Positions 8,500 through 15,763 of a stretch of 32,796 nt of DNA are shown here, in pieces (the first letter of the stretch is position 1; every line of letters begins with the position of its first letter). The DNA is taken from assembly GCA_905234735.1 (NCBI GenBank), contig CAJOJA010000026.1, forward strand, positions 1 to 32,796, given 5' to 3'. The notes beneath the pieces are model-generated. The model saw nothing but the letters and a program-made list of their open reading frames with translations, was not told the origin of the DNA and did no database searches. A program made the position numbers and the translations under genes. The DNA is from an uncultured Bacteroidaceae bacterium (GTDB lineage: Bacteria > Bacteroidota > Bacteroidia > Bacteroidales > Bacteroidaceae).

Positions 8500-10971
8500 A
8501 TGAAACAACTAACTACTCTATTGAAAATGTTTCTCGTCGCAGTAGGACTGACGATGGGAACAAGTGCGTGGGCCGACCCTATCGTTGTCGGTGAGACAGA
8601 CAATACCACCGATTGGTGGACAGCCTTCTCAGACTATTACACGCTGGCTCCTAACCAAACGTTGACCCTTACGTTTAAGAACTACTCCGATAAGGCAGAG
8701 AATTCTCACAATTGGCTGGCTGTTGTTACGACGGATGCCGATCGTAACGATACGGAAAATGGATATGTGGAGTATGTTGTACTCCGTTCCGACAATTATG
8801 GTTGGGGAGCTAATTATGCAAGCGGTACGCTCACCTCTAACTACAATTGGGACACATTCAGGGGCGACATGGATGGTAGCGATGTGGTGATGACCATCGA
8901 GCGTAAAGGTGCTACGGTGACCATCAACGCCGACATCACAGCTTCTGATGGTGAAACCAAGTACAATGAAAAATTTGTTGTAGATTGTGGAATCGGAACA
9001 CAGACCATCCGCGCCTTCCTGACCGTTGAAAAGTCTCATTTGGAAATCAACTCTGCAGAAATATCGGATACGGAGAATGCTCCCATTTTTGCTACGCTTG
9101 TTCACACAGCCAGTTCACAGTGCGCAGGAGATGCAAGCGCGTACACCAGTACCATCGATGCAGAAAAGGAACACGTCAACAATTCTGCATTTAGTGGAGC
9201 ATGGCAGGCAGCTGCCTATGCCGATTTCTCATTCACAATTCCTGATGGCAAAGATATTACGGAAGCGATGTTGATATACTATATCTATGGTGAAAGCAGA
9301 CGGGATCGCCAGGCAGAAGTATATTATGTCAGTGCCGGCACCCAACTTGACTACGATGAACTTGCCACTGGTACAGCCAAAGTTAATCTAACTGGAGCTA
9401 AAATTGCTGATGTAACTTTCGAGCGAAATGGTGTTGCTGTTGAGAAGACTCTGGATGTGACTGCTGCTGTGAAGGCCATTTATGGTGCAGATCAGGGCAA
9501 TATTATTTTCAAGTGGACTGGTAATCCTGGTGGCGGTGATGTAGCTGGTAAGGGTGCTGACGAAAGTATCTGCCCCACACTCGTCATTACAACTATCGAT
9601 GCATCTTCCACGACTTCTTACACTGTAAACTTCCTTGATGCAAGTGACAATTCCGTAATCAAGGAGGCTGTAGTATATACCGCTCAGGAAATAGGAACAA
9701 TAGCTGATGCAACAGAGGAAGACAAGAAAACCTTCTACAGCGAGGATGGTACGAAGAAGTATGTATATGATTCAAATACCACTGCTGGACTTGTTGCTGA
9801 TGCGGCAAGCAACTTCATTAATGTTCTGTTCAACGCTTACGAAAAGGAAGATTACACCATTATGGCACAAGTCGATGGTGAGGATCTCGTCGCAGTAGGT
9901 ACGGGTACGAATTTCCTTGATGGTTCTGAGACTGCCTTCTTCAGCAAATTTGCAACAAAAGATGGTGACTGGTATCAGGCTGAAGCACCTTATAGCATAG
10001 CACTTGATGCTGCCACTGTTAACGTTCCGTATACTAAGATAGATGATGTTGTCTATTGTTCGGAAGCAGAAGCCATAGAAGGTGTTGAAGTAATGGATGG
10101 TGCTTTCAAGAATAATATGTCAAACGGCTTTGGTGCTGTTTTAAATAATACCAAGATTGCAACTCTTGAAGCAGGTGTCTATTCGATTACAGCTTGTGTA
10201 GTAGGCCGAGCTAATGACCGATTTGTAGATTTCTATAAGGGTGCAGTTGATGAAGCAAATAATATTCTTCATGTGGTATCTCAAAATGCTGGTGGCGTAG
10301 CTTCTGCAATCTTTTCTTTGTCAACAACCACCGACATTGTTGGTAATGGTGGATATAATACTCCCAGTGCAAATGGACATTCATGTGACTATATCCTCAT
10401 CACCAAACTGCCCAGTGCCGTTACTGCAACTGTTTCCGATGCCGGTTGGGCAACGTTGTACACGCCGTATGCGCTCGACTTCTCTGGCGTAACTGGTCTG
10501 ACGGCCTACACCGCAACTTTGAGCGAAAGTACCGTGACGCTGACTGCTGTCAAGGACGTTCCCACCAACACGGGCGTTGTGCTGAAGGGTGCTGAGGGTA
10601 AGTACGATGTCCCCGTTATTGCCTCTTCCGAAACGGCAAAGGGTTACCTGCAGGGTTCTGCTGAGGCTACGGCATGGGATGCCTTCGCAGGCAACACGCT
10701 GTATATCCTGACGATGAATGGCGAAAATGCTCAGTTCAATCCCGTAGTGAGCGGCGAAATCGAGGCTGGTAAGGCCTTCCTGAAGGTGGCTGATGATTCC
10801 GAGGTTCAAGCATTCACCGTGGTATTTGCCGACGAGACGACAGGCATTGAGACAATGAGAAATGTAGAAAATGAGAAAATGAGCAATGCTGTGTTTGACC
10901 TGAGCGGTCGTCGCGTGGCCAAGGCCCAGAAGGGTGTCTACATCGTGAATGGTAAAAAAGTAGTAAAGTAA
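8500..10971 (+). CDS. Large secreted multidomain protein with T9SS-like tail
   Basis: 823 residues. The signal peptide is MKQLTTLLKMFLVAVGLTMGTSAWA. Residues ~27-190 form a beta-sandwich-like region (TDWWTAFSDYYTL ... NWDTFRGDMDGSDV). Residues ~195-365 are a second beta domain (AYADFSFTIPDGKDITEAML). Residues ~370-640 are further unassigned modules. Residues ~640-780 carry the Prevotella-type stalk (GWATLYTPYALDFSG ... NTGVVLKGAEGKY). The tail is VFDLSGRRVAKAQKGVYIVN followed by GKKVVK, a T9SS-like C-terminal signal. The role is unknown; it is likely a surface glycan-binding protein or adhesin. It is probably cotranscribed with the coiled-coil gene upstream and the small peptide gene downstream. 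Just before the tail sits a 7-nt-period tract (about 10852-10889). Confidence 0.75.
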   Translation: MKQLTTLLKMFLVAVGLTMGTSAWADPIVVGETDNTTDWWTAFSDYYTLAPNQTLTLTFKNYSDKAENSHNWLAVVTTDADRNDTENGYVEYVVLRSDNYGWGANYASGTLTSNYNWDTFRGDMDGSDVVMTIERKGATVTINADITASDGETKYNEKFVVDCGIGTQTIRAFLTVEKSHLEINSAEISDTENAPIFATLVHTASSQCAGDASAYTSTIDAEKEHVNNSAFSGAWQAAAYADFSFTIPDGKDITEAMLIYYIYGESRRDRQAEVYYVSAGTQLDYDELATGTAKVNLTGAKIADVTFERNGVAVEKTLDVTAAVKAIYGADQGNIIFKWTGNPGGGDVAGKGADESICPTLVITTIDASSTTSYTVNFLDASDNSVIKEAVVYTAQEIGTIADATEEDKKTFYSEDGTKKYVYDSNTTAGLVADAASNFINVLFNAYEKEDYTIMAQVDGEDLVAVGTGTNFLDGSETAFFSKFATKDGDWYQAEAPYSIALDAATVNVPYTKIDDVVYCSEAEAIEGVEVMDGAFKNNMSNGFGAVLNNTKIATLEAGVYSITACVVGRANDRFVDFYKGAVDEANNILHVVSQNAGGVASAIFSLSTTTDIVGNGGYNTPSANGHSCDYILITKLPSAVTATVSDAGWATLYTPYALDFSGVTGLTAYTATLSESTVTLTAVKDVPTNTGVVLKGAEGKYDVPVIASSETAKGYLQGSAEATAWDAFAGNTLYILTMNGENAQFNPVVSGEIEAGKAFLKVADDSEVQAFTVVFADETTGIETMRNVENEKMSNAVFDLSGRRVAKAQKGVYIVNGKKVVK
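10852..10889 (+). repeat. In-frame A-rich microrepeat near the 3' end of the 823-aa protein gene
   Basis: The tract contains AATGAGA, AATGTAG, AAAATGA, then G-AAAATGA. The spacing is mostly 7 nt with one 8-nt step. It encodes MRNVENEKMSN between the stalk domain and the sorting tail. Confidence 0.45.
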
Positions 10972-10990
10972 CTCGTAATAAATAATGACT

Positions 10991-11173
10991 ATGAAAAAGA
11001 TATATATGCAACCCGCGACCGTGATTGAGGCATCCGAAATGGAGCAGATTATCGCAACTTCCTTGGTTGAGGGATTCATGGGCGAACTGGGTAATATCTC
11101 GCAGGATGGCGGTGACGCTCTCGTGCTCGACGACAACAGCGCAATCAACTGGAGCGAACTTGTCACTGACTGA
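10991..11173 (+). CDS. Small peptide of unknown function (60 aa)
   Basis: I prefer the second of two close ATGs (10985 and 10991), giving MKKIYMQPATVIEASEMEQI at the N-terminus, then IATSLVEGFMGELG and an acidic C-terminus. From memory, short Bacteroidales proteins starting M-K-K-x-Y-x-x-P, with a hydrophobic-acidic stretch and an I-A-T/A-S motif near residue 20, are common and uncharacterised. There is no signal peptide, no Gly-Gly processing site and no cysteine. It starts 19 nt after the large secreted protein gene and is closed by the hairpin at 11192-11229, so it is likely the last gene of that transcript. Confidence 0.65.
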   Translation: MKKIYMQPATVIEASEMEQIIATSLVEGFMGELGNISQDGGDALVLDDNSAINWSELVTD

Positions 11174-11191
11174 TTCGTCCACGCATTAGGT

Positions 11192-11229
11192 AATCGGGGC
11201 TGTGCCGGATATTCGGTGCAGCCCCGATT
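11192..11229 (+). terminator. Strong terminator-like hairpin
   Basis: AATCGGGGCTG (11192-11202) and CAGCCCCGATT (11219-11229) are perfect 11-nt arms. The 16-nt loop can pair further (TGCCG with CGGTG, including a G-U pair). It lies 18 nt after the small peptide stop. There is no U-tract. Confidence 0.7.
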
Positions 11230-11260
11230 CCGTCCTCCCTCTCGGAAAAGCTCAAACAGA

Positions 11261-11293
11261 TTTGGCTTTTCGCTCAACTTTTCGTAACTTTAC
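11261..11293 (+). promoter_or_regulatory. Promoter for the PL11 lyase gene
   Basis: TTTG at 11261-11264, a 20-nt spacer, then TAACTTTAC at 11285-11293. This is a -33/-7 pair with one mismatch in the -7 box (TTTA instead of TTTG), about 28 nt before the ATG. Confidence 0.6.
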
Positions 11294-11320
11294 GCCGTAT
11301 AACGTATAATAAACCCAATA

Positions 11321-14300
11321 ATGATGAAAAAACTGATTGCACTCTTTGCTCTGTTTCTGGTCAATGGTTCACTGTGCATCCCCGATTCTTACGCCCAGCG
11401 CCCTACGGACCGGCTGGACCGCGGACTGGTGGCCGTGCCTACGGGATCTACAAGTGGCAGTACTTCCAATATGGTGACTTGGCGACGACAGCCTGGCGAG
11501 TACTACGATGTGAAGTACAACTTGTATAAGAACGGAACGAAAGTGGGTTCGAACCTGACCAATACGTGCTACAACGATGGGTCAGGTGCGTCAACTACTA
11601 CGCAGTATCAGGTGGCCGCAGTGGTGAATGGTAAGGAACAAACGAAGTGTCCCGTGATTACGCCTTGGGCCCAATACGTGTACAAACTGGGAGACATTCG
11701 TTGCGCAACGGGTTATCTGGACATTGCCCTGGCCAACGTCTACGACCGTGATGGTAACGACGTGACGGCTCACTACGAACCCAACGATGCCGAGATGGCC
11801 GACCTGGATGGCGACGGACAGCTGGAGATTATCATTAAACGACTGAATACGGTGGATGCGGCGGGCTACGACAGCGGGTTGGATGATAAAAATGGAAACG
11901 ACCGATACATCATCTACCCGAAGGAGTCGAAGGAGTTCGTCGTGCTGGATGCATACGATGTCAATTGGCAAACGGGGGCTGCAACCTTGCTGTGGCGCAT
12001 TGACTGTGGTCCCAACATGGTCAGTGCAAACTCAACGGAGATAAACATCATAGCCTATGACTGGGACGAGGACGGAAAGGCGGAAGTCGTGTTGCGTGGT
12101 GCTGACAACATGATTGTTTACGGCTCCGATGGCAAGACCCAACTCTACACGATTGGCAACATGAGCGTGAATACGCGTGACACGTGGTATACAGGCAACG
12201 AAAAGGGTTCCTCGACAGGGAGCCTGGCATATACCCATACGGGTGCAGAGTACCTTATTTATATGAACGGCCTGACGGGTACCTTATACCAGAAGACCGA
12301 CTATCCGCTGACTCGTGGAAATGCCAGTGATTGGGGCGACAGCTCCGGTCACCGTTCGTCGAAGTATTTCTTCGGTGCACCGTTCCTGGATGGTCGCAAG
12401 GCCAGCTTGTTCCTGGGACGTGGTATCTACACGCGGCATAAGATGATGGCAATGGACCTGAATGTGGCTTCGCACACCTGGAGCCAACGGTGGAGTTGGA
12501 ACTGCAGCGATTCCAGCAGCCCCTGGTATGGCAATGGTTACCACAATTTCATCATCGCTGATGTCGACGAAGACGGGCGCGACGAGATAGTCTACGGATC
12601 GATGGTCATTGACGACAACGGCAAGGGCCTCAGCACCACTGGTCTGGGGCATGGCGATGCCCAGCATGTGAGCGACTTCGACCCCTATCGTAAGGGTCTG
12701 GAGTTCTTTGGTTGTAACGAAGACAAACCGGCTATGAACTACCGCAATGCCACCACCAGCGAAATTTATATCCGTAGGACGGCTAGTGACGACGATGGTC
12801 GTGGGTTGATGGCGAACTTCTCGAACACGTACCCCGGCTCGCAGGGACGTTCCGTTACGACGGGCGTGTTCAGTAGCGTCAGTGATAAAGAGATAAGTGC
12901 CTATAGTGGCGACAGCTTTATTGCATGGGGCGACCTGAACTTCCGTATCTATTGGGATGGTGACCTCTGCTCCGAAATCTTGAACAGTCCGGGCGATGCC
13001 AAGGAGGCCAAGGTTGAGAAACCCGGCAAGGGACGCTTGTTTACTTCCTCGGGTTGCAACATGAACAACGGTTCGAAGAACAATCCCTGCTTCCAGGGCG
13101 ACATCATCGGCGACTGGCGCGAGGAGATTGTAGTTCGCCGTGGGACAGGTCTGCGTGTCTACACCTCTGGCTATTGGACGGACTACTCGTTGCCCACGCT
13201 TTGGTCCGACCACCAGTATCGTCAGGCGATGGTGTGGCAGATGATGGCCTACAACCAGCCTCCGCACTTGAGTTACTTCCTGGGCGAGATGGAGGACATC
13301 ACCCAGGCACCGCCGCCACTCACGATGGACGGGCGCGAGGAGATAAATGCTTCCACGGGCATCACTACCGCCATGAACGGCAAGCACATCATGCTCTGCA
13401 CTGCTGCCAACGCCGCAGTCGCTGTGGCCGATGGGACTGCTCCGTACATCCTGACCGTGAATACGCCCACCTGGGTACAGGGCCACGACAACAACGCCAA
13501 TATCACGACAACAACCTACACCCATACGCTGACCGGTGGAGCACTTACGGGGTCGATGCGCCTTGTTAAGCAGGGCGACGGTCTGCTCATTCTGCCTGCA
13601 GTTACGCATTCCTATACTGGGGCAACCAATGTATGGGCCGGTTCGCTGCGCTGCAACGGTAGCTTAACCAAGAGTGCCGTCTGGATGAACCGTCACACCA
13701 CGTTGTACACGGCTGGAACCTACCAGAAGTCAGTGACGATGGAATACGGTGCTACGCTGCGCCCAGGCACGAATGCCACTACGGCTGATGCGCTGGACTA
13801 TGCTACAACGAACATCGAAACGCTGGAGTTGCACGAGGGTGCCCGCGTGGTGTTCCAGATGAATGGCAACGAGCGAGATGCCGTGAACATCGGGCAGTTG
13901 AAGTTGCGTAAGCGTGACTGGCAGTATGGTCCGAAGTATTTGGCTCCCGTCTTCGAGATTCAGTCGTCCAAGCCGCTCGCCAAAGGTCTGTATCCCTTGG
14001 GCACCCTGACGAGGATGGGGACCGGAAGTAAGTTGTCAGACCTCATTGTGGAGTGCAACAATCTGGCCGACAGCAAGAATCCCGTACAAATCATATTGAA
14101 GTCGGGCGTGATGTACCTGGCGATAGGGGAGTTGGACGACAACGGTAATCTTGTTGACGAACCTTTCTACGAACCTGTATGGACGCTCGACTTCGAGGAG
14201 ACATCGGACAATAACTACGGTTTCTATGTCCAGTCGGGGGTAGTGGAGTCGATGAAGCAGACGTCGCATGCCGAGGGCAGTCACTTCTTCCATATCTGTT

Positions 14301-14959
14301 TGGGAAATAATAATACTCGCGTAGTTCAACGCTTGTTTACTGGTGAAAGTATCTTTGCTTTAGCCCGCGATTATCGCTTCGAGTTTGACCTATCCATGGT
14401 GAGCAGTAATAAGGATGGGTCAGTCGTGGAACTCATAGGAAGTCTTGGTCCTTTGATGAAAGTAAGTTGCGGCGCATGGGGCAGTGATGCAATCGTCGCA
14501 GACGCCAATAACACAGAGTTGGGGCGCATAGCAATATCAGCTTACAAGAATCCTAACACCTTATCGTCAGAATTCCAGCCAACTCCATTCAATCACTTTG
14601 TTATTACGGCCAACAAGGAAAAAGGCATTCATTTGACGGTGACATGCAATGGGGAAGTAATTATCGATGATATGCAACTCTCGTCCACGTTCGATACGGT
14701 GGTCTCTCTGAATAGTACTTTAGGGCGTTATTATACCCACGTGGCCTACGACGACATTGTGCTTTCGTATCGCAGCGCCGGCATGGGCGATGTCAACTAC
14801 GATGGAGTGGTCTCTATTGCCGACGTTACGGCACTGGTGAACCATATTCTGGGTCGACCCACGTCACCCTTCTCTGAGACGGCAGCCGACATGAACCACG
14901 ACGGCAACATCACGATTGCCGATGTCACGGCTGCGGTGAACAAAATCCTGGGACGATAG
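11321..14959 (+). CDS. PL11-type rhamnogalacturonan lyase with autotransporter-like strand, ConA-like and dockerin domains
   Basis: 1212 residues with a signal peptide (MMKKLIALFALFLVNGSLC...YAQ). Residues ~28-125 are the FN3-like front (DRLDRGLVAVPTGS, MVTWRRQPGEYYDVKYNLYK). Residues ~130-660 are the PL11 beta-propeller with acidic Ca-binding loops (ADLDGDGQLEIIIKR, DVDEDGRDEIVYGSM) and CFQGDIIGDWREEIVVR. PL11 enzymes cleave the rhamnogalacturonan-I backbone by beta-elimination. Residues ~740-790 (LVKQGDGLLILP ... HSYTGATNVWAGSL) look like an autotransporter-associated beta-strand repeat. Residues ~950-1145 look ConA/LamG-like. Residues ~1155-1212 are a duplicated dockerin ([18 protein letters not shown] and [19 protein letters not shown]). 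Family members often stop after the propeller, so the tail is a lineage-specific extension. nudC starts 1 nt after its stop. Confidence 0.9.
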   Translation: MMKKLIALFALFLVNGSLCIPDSYAQRPTDRLDRGLVAVPTGSTSGSTSNMVTWRRQPGEYYDVKYNLYKNGTKVGSNLTNTCYNDGSGASTTTQYQVAAVVNGKEQTKCPVITPWAQYVYKLGDIRCATGYLDIALANVYDRDGNDVTAHYEPNDAEMADLDGDGQLEIIIKRLNTVDAAGYDSGLDDKNGNDRYIIYPKESKEFVVLDAYDVNWQTGAATLLWRIDCGPNMVSANSTEINIIAYDWDEDGKAEVVLRGADNMIVYGSDGKTQLYTIGNMSVNTRDTWYTGNEKGSSTGSLAYTHTGAEYLIYMNGLTGTLYQKTDYPLTRGNASDWGDSSGHRSSKYFFGAPFLDGRKASLFLGRGIYTRHKMMAMDLNVASHTWSQRWSWNCSDSSSPWYGNGYHNFIIADVDEDGRDEIVYGSMVIDDNGKGLSTTGLGHGDAQHVSDFDPYRKGLEFFGCNEDKPAMNYRNATTSEIYIRRTASDDDGRGLMANFSNTYPGSQGRSVTTGVFSSVSDKEISAYSGDSFIAWGDLNFRIYWDGDLCSEILNSPGDAKEAKVEKPGKGRLFTSSGCNMNNGSKNNPCFQGDIIGDWREEIVVRRGTGLRVYTSGYWTDYSLPTLWSDHQYRQAMVWQMMAYNQPPHLSYFLGEMEDITQAPPPLTMDGREEINASTGITTAMNGKHIMLCTAANAAVAVADGTAPYILTVNTPTWVQGHDNNANITTTTYTHTLTGGALTGSMRLVKQGDGLLILPAVTHSYTGATNVWAGSLRCNGSLTKSAVWMNRHTTLYTAGTYQKSVTMEYGATLRPGTNATTADALDYATTNIETLELHEGARVVFQMNGNERDAVNIGQLKLRKRDWQYGPKYLAPVFEIQSSKPLAKGLYPLGTLTRMGTGSKLSDLIVECNNLADSKNPVQIILKSGVMYLAIGELDDNGNLVDEPFYEPVWTLDFEETSDNNYGFYVQSGVVESMKQTSHAEGSHFFHICLGNNNTRVVQRLFTGESIFALARDYRFEFDLSMVSSNKDGSVVELIGSLGPLMKVSCGAWGSDAIVADANNTELGRIAISAYKNPNTLSSEFQPTPFNHFVITANKEKGIHLTVTCNGEVIIDDMQLSSTFDTVVSLNSTLGRYYTHVAYDDIVLSYRSAGMGDVNYDGVVSIADVTALVNHILGRPTSPFSETAADMNHDGNITIADVTAAVNKILGR

Positions 14960-14960
14960 C

Positions 14961-15737
14961 ATGGCCGACCTCTACTTTGCTTATTGTCAGGGCGACGTGC
15001 TGCTCACTGCCGACGGTCGCATCCCCGAGGGTGAATCCCCTGTGGCGTTCCAGCCGTGGGAGCATGTGACTTCAATTGATAATGGACAATTGAAAATGGA
15101 AAATGTGCGCAGGTCTTGTCATATATATCGGTTGGACAGACCGGTTACAGGCCGACCTGACTTGCAGATGATGGGGCTCAGGAAATCCTTCGACGTGTTG
15201 TCTCCCGACATGTACCGTCTGGCAGGCAAGTGTGCCGAACTGGTCTACTGGGACCAGAACTCGAAGTATTGTGGCTGTTGCGGTGCCCCGATGCGCTGGG
15301 ATACAGAGATATCAAAACGTTGCACCGAGTGTGGCAAGGAGCTCTGGCCGCAACTGCAGACAGCAATTATCGTCCGTGTGACTCGTGGGCCGGAAGTTCT
15401 CCTTGTTCATGCCCACAACTTCCGCGGTACGTTCTACGGTCTGGTGGCTGGATTCGTGGAGACTGGCGAGACGCTGGAGGAGTGCGTCCGCCGCGAGGTG
15501 TGGGAGGAGACCCATTTGCAGATAAGGAACATCCGATACTTTGCCTCGCAGCCTTGGCCCTATCCGGCCGGTCTGATGGTGGGTTTCACGGCCGAATACG
15601 AGAGTGGCGAACTGCAGCTGCAGCGCTCCGAACTGGCTGGCGGCGGATGGTTCCGCAAAGACAATCTGCCCGAGATTCCAGGTCCCGTGAGCCTGGCTCG
15701 GCAGTTGCTGGACGATTGGATTCGAAATAGTTCATAG
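14961..15737 (+). CDS. nudC: NADH pyrophosphatase / NAD-cap hydrolase (Nudix)
   Basis: 258 residues. NudC-type Nudix enzymes hydrolyse NAD(H) to NMN(H) and AMP and remove NAD caps from RNA. Visible features are the four-Cys zinc ribbon (about 103-124; CGCCG and CTECG), the Nudix box at ~163-185 (GFVETGETLEE, then REVWEE) and the NudC signature SQPWPYP downstream. The length is usual for the family. Residues 38-48 (SIDNGQLKMEN) are encoded by a 14-nt tandem repeat and look like an insertion in the variable N-terminal domain. The stop codon (15735-15737) lies inside another 7-nt-period tract. The start lies 1 nt after the lyase stop, suggesting coupled translation despite unrelated functions. 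Confidence 0.9.
   Translation: MADLYFAYCQGDVLLTADGRIPEGESPVAFQPWEHVTSIDNGQLKMENVRRSCHIYRLDRPVTGRPDLQMMGLRKSFDVLSPDMYRLAGKCAELVYWDQNSKYCGCCGAPMRWDTEISKRCTECGKELWPQLQTAIIVRVTRGPEVLLVHAHNFRGTFYGLVAGFVETGETLEECVRREVWEETHLQIRNIRYFASQPWPYPAGLMVGFTAEYESGELQLQRSELAGGGWFRKDNLPEIPGPVSLARQLLDDWIRNSS
15073..15105 (+). repeat. In-frame 14-nt (2 x 7) tandem repeat inside nudC
   Basis: CAATTGATAATGGA then CAATTGAAAATGGA (one mismatch), followed by AAATG. The total is 33 nt, so the frame is kept. It encodes about 11 residues in the N-terminal domain. Confidence 0.7.
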
Positions 15738-15763
15738 TTCATAATTTATAGTTATAATTCATA
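15729..15763 (+). repeat. 7-nt-period tract across the nudC stop and the next leader
   Basis: Five consecutive 7-nt units: AGTTCAT, AGTTCAT, AATTTAT, AGTTATA and ATTCATA. They run exactly from the last nudC codons to the base before the ATG of the next gene. Confidence 0.65.

Noticed and set aside
12284..13609. 441-codon open frame on the - strand opposite the PL11 gene
   Set aside because: It is a shadow of the strongly supported lyase frame. It has no domain, signal peptide or promoter.
14787..14956. Evidence for a clostridial-type cellulosome
   Set aside because: Only dockerin-like tails are present. No cohesin or scaffoldin gene is in the window.
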